Origin: Propionibacteriales bacterium
GTDB taxonomy: Bacteria > Actinomycetota > Actinomycetes > Propionibacteriales > Nocardioidaceae
Reading direction: 5' to 3'
Assembly (NCBI GenBank): GCA_025929075.1
Contig: JAICMS010000001.1
Coordinates: 38,097-102,096, forward strand
Length of the DNA stretch: 64,000 bases
How positions within the stretch are numbered: position 1 is the stretch's first letter; each line of letters starts with the position of its first letter. Shown piece after piece: positions 1 through 8,148 of the stretch. The position numbers and the translations under genes were made by a program. Under the pieces are notes generated by a model, which saw only the letters and a program-made list of their open reading frames with translations, did not search any database and was not told the origin of the DNA.

Positions 1-661
1 GGGTCGAGCCGCAGCCCCGGTTGATGTTCAAGCCGTCCGGCGAGGCGTGGATCGCCACGACATCGGCACCGAGCGAGGTGAACGCCTGCGGGGCAGCCCG
101 CGAAGCCGCGCCGTCTCCGCAGTCGAGCACGACCCGGAGGCCGGAGAGCCGGCGGCCGACGAGACAGGTGAGGTCGCTGACGTAGCGGTCGACGGCGTCG
201 GCCACCTCGCTGACCCGTCCCACCGCCTCGGCCGTGGGGCGCTGCCAGTCGACGCCGACCTGCGCTTCGATCTCGTCTTCGAAGGAGTCGTCGAGCTTGA
301 GCCCGCCGCGGGCAAAGAACTTGATCCCGTTGTCAGGCATGGGATTGTGTGACGCCGACAGCATCACGCCGAAGTCGGCTCCGGTGTCGGCGGTCAACCG
401 GGCAACGGCCGGCGTCGGGAGCACCCCCAGTCGACGTACGTCGACCCCCGCCGAGGTCAGGCCGGCGACGACAGCAGCCTCCAGGAAGTCTCCAGAGGCA
501 CGCGGGTCACGTCCGACGACGGCGAACGGCCGGAGTCCGGCCGAGCGGCTCTCCGCGCCGAGCACGCGGGCCGCAGCAACCGAGATGTCGAGCGCGAGCT
601 CCGCGGTCAACGTGCCGTTGGCGAGGCCCCTGACGCCATCGGTGCCGAAGAGTCGGCTCAC
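1..661 (-). CDS. glmM: Phosphoglucosamine mutase, N-terminal part (runs off the left edge)
   Basis: GlmM converts glucosamine-6-phosphate to glucosamine-1-phosphate for UDP-GlcNAc and cell-wall synthesis in the cytoplasm. About 220 codons are present. The N-terminus has the family signature FGTDGVRG near residue 5, and the catalytic phosphoserine loop SASHNP puts the active serine at about residue 104. The motif [10 protein letters not shown] follows it. The metal-binding DGDxDR loop would lie outside the window. The GTG start at 661 is 7 bases beyond the rpsI stop, so the gene is probably read from the rplM-rpsI transcript. The order rplM, rpsI, glmM is common in actinobacteria. No strong Shine-Dalgarno sequence is visible. 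Confidence 0.93.
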   Translation of the reverse strand, partial: MSRLFGTDGVRGLANGTLTAELALDISVAAARVLGAESRSAGLRPFAVVGRDPRASGDFLEAAVVAGLTSAGVDVRRLGVLPTPAVARLTADTGADFGVMLSASHNPMPDNGIKFFARGGLKLDDSFEDEIEAQVGVDWQRPTAEAVGRVSEVADAVDRYVSDLTCLVGRRLSGLRVVLDCGDGAASRAAPQAFTSLGADVVAIHASPDGLNINRGCGST

Positions 662-668
662 GCGAGAA

Positions 669-1163
669 CTACCGCTTGCTGTACTGCGGCGCCTTGCGCG
701 CCTTCTTCAGACCGGCCTTCTTGCGCTCCTTGACGCGGGCGTCGCGGGTGAGCATGCCGGCCTTCTTCAGCGTCGGGCGGTTGGCCTCGACGTCGGAGTC
801 GCTCAGCGCACGGGACACTCCCAGCCGCAAGGCGCCGGCCTGTCCGGTGGGGCCGCCACCGTGGATGCGGGCCACCACGTCGTAGCGGCCCGATAGTCCG
901 GTCAGCACGAAGGGCTCGTTGACCAGCTGCTGGTGCAGCTTGTTGGGGAAGTACTCGTCGAGCTTCTTGTCGTTGACGGTCCAGCTACCGGTGCCGGGCA
1001 CGAGCCGAACCCGCGCCACAGCCTCCTTGCGCCGGCCGGTCGCACTGGCCGCCACCACGTTGACCGGGCGGGCGGGCGTCTCGGAGGACGGTGTGCTCTC
1101 GGTGGTGTACTCGTGGGGCGCCTCCACGGCCTCCTCAGGCGTGGTGTCGGTGCTCTGGACCAC
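669..1163 (-). CDS. rpsI: 30S ribosomal protein uS9
   Basis: S9 sits in the head of the 30S subunit, and its C-terminal tail reaches the P-site tRNA. The 164-residue product ends in the conserved APQYSKR tail, and the core begins near residue 42 at [13 protein letters not shown]. The first 40 residues are an extension rich in Thr, Glu and Pro, as in several actinobacterial S9 proteins. The start is GTG at 1163, preceded by a GAGAGGAAG Shine-Dalgarno sequence. It lies downstream of rplM with a 68-base gap and is probably co-transcribed with it. Confidence 0.96.
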   Translation of the reverse strand: MVQSTDTTPEEAVEAPHEYTTESTPSSETPARPVNVVAASATGRRKEAVARVRLVPGTGSWTVNDKKLDEYFPNKLHQQLVNEPFVLTGLSGRYDVVARIHGGGPTGQAGALRLGVSRALSDSDVEANRPTLKKAGMLTRDARVKERKKAGLKKARKAPQYSKR

Positions 1164-1231
1164 GGTGCTTCCTCTCTGGGCAACCGTTGCGCAAAGGCTC
1201 CGGTCGATGCTCGGGGGTGACGGCGATGCGA

Positions 1232-1675
1232 CTACTGCTCGATCTGGCCGAGCTCGAACGGCGTGGGCTGCTGCGCCGTGTGCGGGTGGGTCGGGCCGCG
1301 GTAGACCTTGAGCTTCCGCAGCAGCTGACGGCTGAGCCGGTTCTTGGGGAGCATGCCCCAGACCGCCTTCTCGATCACCCGACGCGGGTCCTTCTCGAGC
1401 AGGTCGCCGAAGGTGGTCGCCGAGAGCCCGCCCGGATAGCCGGAGTGCCGGTAGGCGAGCTTGTCGGTTCGCTTGTTACCGGTCAGCGCGACCTTGTCGG
1501 CGTTGATGATGATGACGAAGTCGCCGGTGTCGAGGTGGGGGGCGTACGTCGGCTTGTGCTTGCCGCGCAGCAGCGTCGCGGCCTGGACCGCGAGCCGGCC
1601 GAGGACGACGTCGGTGGCGTCGATGACGTGCCACTGGCGGGTGATCTCGGCGGGCTTCGGGCTGTACGTGCGCAC
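1232..1675 (-). CDS. rplM: 50S ribosomal protein uL13
   Basis: L13 is an early-assembly protein of the 50S subunit. The open frame extends 31 codons further upstream, but homology favours the GTG at 1675. From there the product is 147 residues, the normal family length, beginning with RTYSPKP and containing [15 protein letters not shown]. The upstream codons would cover the promoter found at 1739-1768, which also argues against the longer form. It is the first gene of the rplM-rpsI-glmM run. Confidence 0.95.
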   Translation of the reverse strand: MRTYSPKPAEITRQWHVIDATDVVLGRLAVQAATLLRGKHKPTYAPHLDTGDFVIIINADKVALTGNKRTDKLAYRHSGYPGGLSATTFGDLLEKDPRRVIEKAVWGMLPKNRLSRQLLRKLKVYRGPTHPHTAQQPTPFELGQIEQ

Positions 1676-1738
1676 GGTGGCTGCCTTCGTATTCGTCGGG
1701 TGGGACCAACCGCCCGGAGACGGGCAGGACGACCGCCC

Positions 1739-1768
1739 AGGATAGTCCGTCGCCGGGTACGCGGTCAA
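1739..1768 (-). promoter_or_regulatory. Promoter of rplM-rpsI
   Basis: On the minus strand TTGACC (1768-1763) is followed after 18 bases by TATCCT (1744-1739), a near-consensus housekeeping sigma promoter. Transcription would begin near 1732, leaving a leader of about 57 bases before the rplM GTG. Confidence 0.75.
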
Positions 1769-1837
1769 AACGGTCAGCAGCTCCTACGCCGTCGGCAGCC
1801 GGCCGCGACCCGGTCCGCAGGGTAGTCGACACCGGGC

Positions 1838-1843
1838 TAGGTT
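1838..1843 (+). promoter_or_regulatory. Possible -10 box for leaderless gltA transcript
   Basis: TAGGTT ends six bases before the gltA ATG at 1850. That spacing puts the transcription start at or next to the A of the start codon. No good -35 box and no Shine-Dalgarno sequence are seen, which fits a leaderless mRNA, a frequent arrangement in actinobacteria. Confidence 0.45.
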
Positions 1844-1849
1844 GGTCGT

Positions 1850-3178
1850 ATGGCCGACGCAACCTCGACCGCCGGCGCCTCCTCCGGCGACTCCACGCTC
1901 CTCGTCCACGACAACCGCACCGGGCGCGACTACGAGATCGACGTCTCCGAAGGCGCGATCAAGGCAGCCGACCTGTCGAAGATCACCGTCGGCGAGGACG
2001 GCGACGGCCTCGCCGTCTATGACCCGGGCTTCGTCAACACGGCCTCATGCCGTTCGTCGGTGACGTTCATCGACGGCGGTAAGGGCATCCTGGAGTATCG
2101 CGGCTACCCGATCGAGCAGCTGGCCGAGCAGTCGACGTACCTCGAAGTCGCCTACCTGCTGGTCCACGGCGAGCTGCCGGACAAGGCCGAGTACGAGTCG
2201 TGGGAGCACCAGATCACCTACCACACCTTCGTGCACGAGAACATCAAGTCGTTCATGGAGGGCTTCCGCTACGACGCACACCCGATGGGCATGCTGCTGG
2301 CGTCGGTGGGCGCACTGTCGACCTTCTATCCCGAGTCGCGCAACATCCACGACCCCAAGGTCCGCGACATGCAGGTGATCCGGATGATCGCCAAGATGCC
2401 GACCCTCGGCGCCTGGGCCTTCCGGCACGCACAGGGCAAGCCGTACGTCTACCCCGACAACGACCTCGGCTACTGCGCGAACTTCCTCGCGATGCTGTTC
2501 CGCATGAGCGAGCAGAAGTTCGTCGCCGACGAGCGGCTGATTCACGCTCTCGAGGTGCTGTTCATCCTGCATGCCGACCATGAGCAGAACTGCTCGGCCA
2601 ACGCCGTGCGCGCCGTCGGCTCTTCCCAGGTCGACCCCTACTCCGCGGTCGCGGCGGGCATCGGTGCGCTCTTCGGTCCGCTGCACGGCGGCGCCAACGA
2701 GGCGGTGCTGAAGATGCTCCGCCGGATCGGCTCGATCGACAAGGTGCCGGACTTCATCGAGGGGGTGAAGGCCGGCAAGGAACGGCTGATGGGCTTCGGT
2801 CACCGGGTCTACAAGAACTACGACCCACGGGCCAAGATCATCAAGAAGGCCTGCGACGAGGTCTTCGAGGTCACCGGCGTCAACCCGCTGCTGAAGATCG
2901 CGGTCGAGCTGGAGAAGATCGCGCTGGAGGACGACTACTTCGTCTCCCGCAAGCTCTACCCGAACGTCGACTTCTACAGCGGGCTGATCTACGAAGCGCT
3001 GAAGTTCCCGCCGGAGATGTTCACCGTGCTGTTCGCCATCCCGCGGACGTCGGGCTGGCTCGCGCAGTGGCTCGAGATGGTGCAAGACCCCGAGCAGAAG
3101 ATCGCCCGGCCCAAGCAGATCTACACCGGCGACCGGGGGCTCGACTACGTCCCGGCCTCCGACCGCTGGAAGAGCTGA
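1850..3178 (+). CDS. gltA: Citrate synthase
   Basis: This enzyme condenses oxaloacetate and acetyl-CoA to citrate in the TCA cycle. The 442-residue length matches the hexameric type I (GltA-like) form. The catalytic triad is recognisable: His279 in GPLHGG, His318 in GFGHRVYKNYDPRAK, and Asp374 in NVDFYSG. HADHEQNCS lies near residue 241. It is divergent from rplM and followed 12 bases later by the first GH43 gene on the same strand, so read-through into the glycosidase genes is possible. The start is the ATG at 1850, which has no clear ribosome-binding site. Confidence 0.97.
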   Translation: MADATSTAGASSGDSTLLVHDNRTGRDYEIDVSEGAIKAADLSKITVGEDGDGLAVYDPGFVNTASCRSSVTFIDGGKGILEYRGYPIEQLAEQSTYLEVAYLLVHGELPDKAEYESWEHQITYHTFVHENIKSFMEGFRYDAHPMGMLLASVGALSTFYPESRNIHDPKVRDMQVIRMIAKMPTLGAWAFRHAQGKPYVYPDNDLGYCANFLAMLFRMSEQKFVADERLIHALEVLFILHADHEQNCSANAVRAVGSSQVDPYSAVAAGIGALFGPLHGGANEAVLKMLRRIGSIDKVPDFIEGVKAGKERLMGFGHRVYKNYDPRAKIIKKACDEVFEVTGVNPLLKIAVELEKIALEDDYFVSRKLYPNVDFYSGLIYEALKFPPEMFTVLFAIPRTSGWLAQWLEMVQDPEQKIARPKQIYTGDRGLDYVPASDRWKS

Positions 3179-3190
3179 CAGCGCCGCTCC

Positions 3191-4711
3191 ATGGCCGAGA
3201 GCTTCGTCAACCCCGTCGCCGAGGGGTCGCACGTCAGCGTCACCCGTGACGGCGAGCGCTATCTGTGGTGCCGCGGCGAGGGCGAGCAAGCGGTCACGGT
3301 CTGGGTATCGGACCGGATCGGCACTTTCGGACGGCGACACGTCGTCTGGACCGCTCCGGAGTCCGGGCCGCTGTCGCGCGGCGTGCGGCCGTCGGAGCTG
3401 CGCCAGCACGACGGCCGATGGTATGTCTACCTCTCCGGGCACGATGGCGACGACAGGAACCGGCTGGCGTTCGTGCTGGAGTCTGAGGGCGCCGATCCGC
3501 TCGGCCCCTACACCCTTGTCGGCCCCCTCGCCACGGGCGAGCAGGAGCCGGGGTGGCCGAGCGAGGTCTGGGCGGCAGACATGGTCGTGCTCGACCACGA
3601 CGGGCGGTCCTATGCCTTGTGGTCGGGATGGCCGGGCCGCCGCAGCGAGGTCCAGCGTCTGTACGTCGACGAGCTGGTCGCGCCGACGCAGCTTGCCGGG
3701 CGCCGGATGGCGATCGGTGACACTGAGGAGTTCGAGTGGGAGCGCCCCGACCCCCGGGCGCCCGCCATCAACGAGGCGCCTCGCGTTCTCGCCGACGGCC
3801 AGCGGACGTTCGTGGTCTACTCCTGCAACGCGGCCTGGCTGCCGTCGTACAAGATGGGGATGCTCGAGCTCGTCGGCGTCGATCCGACGCACCCGGACAG
3901 TTGGCGCAAGAGTCCTGAGCCGGTGTTCGCCGCCGGGCCGGAGACGCTCGGCGTCGGGCACGCCAGCTTCGTGACCGACACCGACAACCAGTGGTGGATG
4001 GTCTACGACGCGAAGTGGGATGCAGAGCCCGACTGGCGGCGGGCGGTCTACATGCAGCCGCTGCCGTGGCCGGGCGACACGCCTGCGTTCGGCGAGCCGG
4101 TCGCAGCCGGGGAGCCGGTGAGTGCGCCGACGTCGACCACCAACTCGTCCGGCGAAGGCGAGCGGCACTGGGACTTCCGCGACAGTGCGGCGCTCGACGA
4201 CTTCGACTACTACGGACATCACCAGTTCTTGGCGTGCTCCGACGCCGGTCTGGACCTGGGGGTTGAGGCCGAGAACGCGGTCAACGGCTTCCGCACCGGG
4301 GAGAAGATCGTGCTCCGCGACGGTCACTACACCGACCTGCGCGCCAGCGTCACGCTGAGCACGGTCTCCGGTGAGCGTGACGTCGGGCTGCTCTTCCGGA
4401 CGACGCAGCCCGCGTTGGGCTTCGACGCGCAGTGCGGCTACTACGCAGCTCTGTCGCGGATCCGCAAGGGCGTCATCCTCGGCAAGATGGACGGCATCGT
4501 TTGGAAGGAGATCGGTTACACGCAGTGGCCGGTGCCCGAAGGGCTGGCGACGCTCTCAGTCGAGGCCCGTGGTGACCGGCTGGGAGTGTCCGTGGACGGT
4601 GACACGGTGCTGGTGGCTCACGACGGCGACTACCCGTCAGGCTCGGTCGGCTGCCGCGTCGTCGACACTCACGGCCGGTTCGAGTCGCTCGACGTCGCAC
4701 CCCTGAGGTGA
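3191..4711 (+). CDS. GH43-like glycosidase, catalytic base apparently lost
   Basis: This 506-residue protein is built like glycoside hydrolase family 43 (arabinofuranosidase/xylosidase type). It has a five-bladed propeller domain in roughly residues 1-310 and a concanavalin-like beta-sandwich from about 335 to the end. Compared with its downstream paralogue, Asp130 (AADMVVL, pKa modulator) and Glu195 (INEAPRVL, general acid) are kept. The position of the general base Asp is His14 (EGSHVSV), and the usual WAPEL segment reads RPSEL. There is no signal peptide, so it is probably cytoplasmic. The start is ATG at 3191, and the gene overlaps the next one by four bases. It may be inactive, work by a changed mechanism, or bind rather than cleave sugar. 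The substrate is unknown. Confidence 0.75.
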   Translation: MAESFVNPVAEGSHVSVTRDGERYLWCRGEGEQAVTVWVSDRIGTFGRRHVVWTAPESGPLSRGVRPSELRQHDGRWYVYLSGHDGDDRNRLAFVLESEGADPLGPYTLVGPLATGEQEPGWPSEVWAADMVVLDHDGRSYALWSGWPGRRSEVQRLYVDELVAPTQLAGRRMAIGDTEEFEWERPDPRAPAINEAPRVLADGQRTFVVYSCNAAWLPSYKMGMLELVGVDPTHPDSWRKSPEPVFAAGPETLGVGHASFVTDTDNQWWMVYDAKWDAEPDWRRAVYMQPLPWPGDTPAFGEPVAAGEPVSAPTSTTNSSGEGERHWDFRDSAALDDFDYYGHHQFLACSDAGLDLGVEAENAVNGFRTGEKIVLRDGHYTDLRASVTLSTVSGERDVGLLFRTTQPALGFDAQCGYYAALSRIRKGVILGKMDGIVWKEIGYTQWPVPEGLATLSVEARGDRLGVSVDGDTVLVAHDGDYPSGSVGCRVVDTHGRFESLDVAPLR

Positions 4712-6306
4712 GCAGCGCTGAGTTGAGCAGCGTTGCCGAGCGCGCCTTCACCAACCCGATCGGTGAAGGCGCCGATCCTCAGGTCGTCAGCCTCGGCGAC
4801 CGCTACTTGTGGTGCCAGAGCGAGGGCAACGTCGGCGTCGCGCTCTGGGAGTCGCCGACGCTCACCAGCCTCGGCCGCAAGCACGTCGTCTGGCGAGCAC
4901 CCGCGACCGGCCCGTGGTCGAAGCAGGTCTGGGCACCAGAACTGATCCGCCTCGACGGGCGGTGGTACATCTACGTCGCTGCATCGGCCGGTGACAACGC
5001 CTCGCACCGCGCCTATGTGCTCGCGGCGGACTCCGACGACCCGATCGGCCCCTACACCGTCCACGGCCCGCTGCGTACGGCCGATCCTGCTGACGCCGGG
5101 TCAGCGGACTGGGCGATCGACATGACGGTGCTGGAGCAGGCCGGACGGCGCTATGCGATCTGGTCCGGCTGGCCGCGGCCCTGGGATCGGGTGCAGCACC
5201 TGTACCTCGCCGAGTTGGCGTCGCCGACGTCGATCACCGGTCCCCGGCTGCAGTTGTTTTCGCCCAGCGACTACCCGTGGGAGCGGATCCGCAACCTGCC
5301 GGGGGCGTCGGGCCTCAATGAGGCGCCGCAGGTGCTGCAGAGAGGCCAGCGCACATTCGTGGTCTACTCCTGCGGATCTGCGTTGCTGCCGACGTACAAG
5401 CTGGGTCTGCTGGAGCTCACCGGAGACGACCCGCTGGACATCGGCTGCTGGCGCAAGTACCCGGAGCCGGTGTTCGAGTCCAGCGGCAGCACCTTCGGGG
5501 TCGGCCACGACGGCTTCGCGCTGTCGCCGGACGGGTCGCAGTGGTGGCACGTCTACCACGCGAAGGTCGACCGACGGCGCAGCTTCCGGCGTGGCATCTT
5601 CGTACAGCCGATGAGGTGGAGGGCCGACGGGCTCCCCGACTTCGGCACGCCAGTCGCTCGCGGTGAGCCGCTCGTCGAGCCGGCCGGCACCGTACACAAC
5701 CCGTCCACCGAAGCGCGGCACTGGGCATTTGCCGACAGCGCTGTCGCCTTGGAGGACTTCGACTACTACGGCCACCACCAGATGGTCGAAACTGGCGGCG
5801 AGGGGTTGCACCTCGGTGTGGTGCCCGCCGAGCCGGTCAACGACTACCGCAGTGGCGAGAAGGTCGTGCTTCGCGACGGCGACTACACCGACCTGGAGCT
5901 AGAGACCGCGTTCCGGATCGTCAGCGGCGACCGGGCGGTCGGTGCGCTCTTCCGGGCGATGCGGCCGGCCGTCGGGTACGACGCCCAGCAGGCCTACTTC
6001 GCGGGAGTCGTGCCTCGACGCCGCCGGCTGCTGCTTGCCAAGACAGACGGCCGCAGCTACGTCGAGCTCGCCGCTGAGCCCATCGAGATCGAGCCTGGCG
6101 CCGCGGTGACATTGTCCGTGCGGGCTCGTGGCCCGCACCTCGAAGCCCGCGTCGACACCTCGCCAGCATCCCGGTCGACGCCCTCACCGGTGCCGCTTGC
6201 CGTGGTCAGCGCAGAAGACGCCGACCGCACGGCTGGCTCGATCGGACTGCGCGTCGTCGACACCCATGCCGTCTTCCGCACCCTCGCCGTCACCCCGCCC
6301 CCATAA
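4708..6306 (+). CDS. GH43 glycoside hydrolase with intact triad
   Basis: The 532-residue protein is a tandem paralogue of the preceding gene, with the same two-domain build. The inverting GH43 triad is complete: Asp23 in GADPQVV (base), Asp138 in WAIDMTVL (pKa modulator) and Glu205 in GLNEAPQVL (acid). VWAPELIRLDGRWYIY near residue 74 is typical of the propeller. A C-terminal beta-sandwich starts near residue 350. No signal peptide is seen, so it likely acts on imported oligosaccharides, perhaps arabinosides. No sugar transporter gene is nearby. It starts at GTG 4708 inside a GTGA overlap with the upstream stop, indicating translational coupling. It converges on the ABC-F gene. Confidence 0.82.
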   Translation: MSSAELSSVAERAFTNPIGEGADPQVVSLGDRYLWCQSEGNVGVALWESPTLTSLGRKHVVWRAPATGPWSKQVWAPELIRLDGRWYIYVAASAGDNASHRAYVLAADSDDPIGPYTVHGPLRTADPADAGSADWAIDMTVLEQAGRRYAIWSGWPRPWDRVQHLYLAELASPTSITGPRLQLFSPSDYPWERIRNLPGASGLNEAPQVLQRGQRTFVVYSCGSALLPTYKLGLLELTGDDPLDIGCWRKYPEPVFESSGSTFGVGHDGFALSPDGSQWWHVYHAKVDRRRSFRRGIFVQPMRWRADGLPDFGTPVARGEPLVEPAGTVHNPSTEARHWAFADSAVALEDFDYYGHHQMVETGGEGLHLGVVPAEPVNDYRSGEKVVLRDGDYTDLELETAFRIVSGDRAVGALFRAMRPAVGYDAQQAYFAGVVPRRRRLLLAKTDGRSYVELAAEPIEIEPGAAVTLSVRARGPHLEARVDTSPASRSTPSPVPLAVVSAEDADRTAGSIGLRVVDTHAVFRTLAVTPPP

Positions 6307-6332
6307 CCGGCCGAGTGCCGTTGGAAGGCTGG

Positions 6333-8030
6333 TCAGCGCGCCCGCTGGACGCGCCGCTCATCCCAGACCGGCTCCGGCGCCTCGTACACCGAGCCGTCCG
6401 CGCCGAAGACCAGGAACCTGTCGAAGCCGCGAGCGAACCACCGGTCATGAGTGACCGCCAGCACGGTGCCCTCGAAGCCTGCCAACCCATCCTCTAACGC
6501 CTCGGCCGACTCCACGTCGAGGTTGTCGGTCGGCTCGTCGAGAAGGAGCAACGTGGCACCGGACAGCTCCAGTAGGAGGATCTGCAGCCTCGCCTGCTGG
6601 CCACCCGACAGCGACTCGAAGCGCTGCTCGGCGGCGTAGGCGAGCTCGTAGCGGTCGAGGGCCCGCGCCGCTTCCTCGCGACCCATGCCCCGGCGACCGC
6701 GCCCGTCAGGCGCCATCTCGCCCCGATGGAGGATCTCCAGCAGGGTGCGGCCGATGAGGTCAGGGTGCTCATGTGTCTGCACGAACCACCCGGGCCGGAC
6801 CCGCGCACCGAGCTTGGCCCGCCCGGAGTGCGCCACCGGCGCAACGGCCACGTCGCCGACCGGCCGGTGCTCCACCTCGGGATCGGTCCCGCCAGAGGCC
6901 AGCAGCCGGAGGAAGTGCGACTTGCCGGAGCCGTTCGAACCCAGCACGGCCACCCGCTCGCCGTACCACACCTCAAGGTCGAACGGCCGCATCAGGCCGG
7001 TCAGCTCCAGCTGCTCGCAGATGACCGACCGCTTGCCGGTCCGGCCTCCAGCGAGGCGCATTCGGACGTTCTGGGTGCGCGGTTGGTTCTCCGGTGGCCC
7101 AGCCTCTTCGAAGCGCCGCAGCCGCGTCACCGCCGCGTGGTAGCGAGACGCCATGTCGGAGTTGTAGGCGGCTTTCTGCTTGTACATGAGCATCAGCGCC
7201 CGCAGCTTCGCGTGCTCCTCGTCCCAGCGCTTGCGCAGCTCCTCGAGCCGGGCGAACCTGTCGCGTCGCGCGTCGTGGTACGTCGAGAAGCCACCCGGAT
7301 GGGTCCAGACGGTGTTGCCGGCAGCGCCCAGCTCGACAGTGACGACACGGGTCGCGGTGTTGTTCATCAGCTCCCGGTCGTGGCTGACGAACAGAACGGT
7401 CTTGTCCGACTCGCTGATCCGCTGCTCGAGCCACTGCTTGGCCGGTACGTCGAGGAAGTTGTCGGGCTCATCCAGCAGCAGCACCTCGTCCGGCCCGCGC
7501 AGCAGCGCCTCGAGCACCAGCCGCTTCTGTTCGCCGCCGCTGAGGGTGGTCAGATCGCGGTGCTTGGCGCGGTCGTAGGGAACACCGATCGCGGTCGTCG
7601 TACAGACGTCCCACAGAACCTCGGCGTCGTAGCCGCCGGCGTCGGCCCACTCCGCGAGCGCCTCGGCGTAGCGCATCTGGCTCTTCTCGTCGTCGGTCTC
7701 CATCATGTCCAGCTCGGACCGGTCGACCAGCTCCGCGGCTGCACGAACACGGCGTGACGCGACCGACAGCAAGAGGTCCTGGACGGTCATGCCGGCGTTG
7801 ACCTGGGTGACCATCTGCGCCATCACGCCGAGGCCACCCGACCGGGTGACGGCACCGGCGTGGGGGGTCAGCTCGCCGGTGACGATGCGCAGCAGCGTCG
7901 TCTTGCCGGCTCCGTTGGCGCCGACCAGTGCGACCTTGGCTCCTTCGCCAACGCGGAAGGAGACGTCGTCGAGCAGCACCCTGCCATCAGGCAGCTCGAA
8001 CCGGACTCCAGCGACATCGACGTGACCCAC
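6333..8030 (-). CDS. ABC-F family ATPase
   Basis: This soluble protein has two ABC ATPase domains and no membrane segments. Members of the family bind ribosomes and act in translation or antibiotic protection. The first domain has Walker A GANGAGKTT near residue 37, signature LSGGEQKRL and Walker B LLLDEPDNFLD. The second has GSNGSGKS, LSGGQQARL and LLLDEPTDNLD. A charged linker separates them, with a coiled-coil-like stretch around LARLEELRKRWDEEH. The GTG at 8030 is chosen because GGGAGGA lies upstream; this gives 565 residues starting GHVDVAGVRFELPDG. The DEPDNFLD variant is unlike EttA, so the subfamily and target are not assigned. Confidence 0.88.
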   Translation of the reverse strand: MGHVDVAGVRFELPDGRVLLDDVSFRVGEGAKVALVGANGAGKTTLLRIVTGELTPHAGAVTRSGGLGVMAQMVTQVNAGMTVQDLLLSVASRRVRAAAELVDRSELDMMETDDEKSQMRYAEALAEWADAGGYDAEVLWDVCTTTAIGVPYDRAKHRDLTTLSGGEQKRLVLEALLRGPDEVLLLDEPDNFLDVPAKQWLEQRISESDKTVLFVSHDRELMNNTATRVVTVELGAAGNTVWTHPGGFSTYHDARRDRFARLEELRKRWDEEHAKLRALMLMYKQKAAYNSDMASRYHAAVTRLRRFEEAGPPENQPRTQNVRMRLAGGRTGKRSVICEQLELTGLMRPFDLEVWYGERVAVLGSNGSGKSHFLRLLASGGTDPEVEHRPVGDVAVAPVAHSGRAKLGARVRPGWFVQTHEHPDLIGRTLLEILHRGEMAPDGRGRRGMGREEAARALDRYELAYAAEQRFESLSGGQQARLQILLLELSGATLLLLDEPTDNLDVESAEALEDGLAGFEGTVLAVTHDRWFARGFDRFLVFGADGSVYEAPEPVWDERRVQRAR

Positions 8031-8148
8031 GAGGTCCCATCCTCCCCGACCACGCAAGCGCTCTGCATGTGGTTTTCGGCTGCCGAAGCGGCACCACTGC
8101 ACCGGCACGCCGGCACAACCGGTGCGTTGGCGCCGTCTCGGCGGGGGT

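Noticed and set aside
2045..4327. 760-codon minus-strand open frame across gltA and the first GH43 gene
   Set aside because: It spans two well-supported genes on the other strand and has no recognisable domain.
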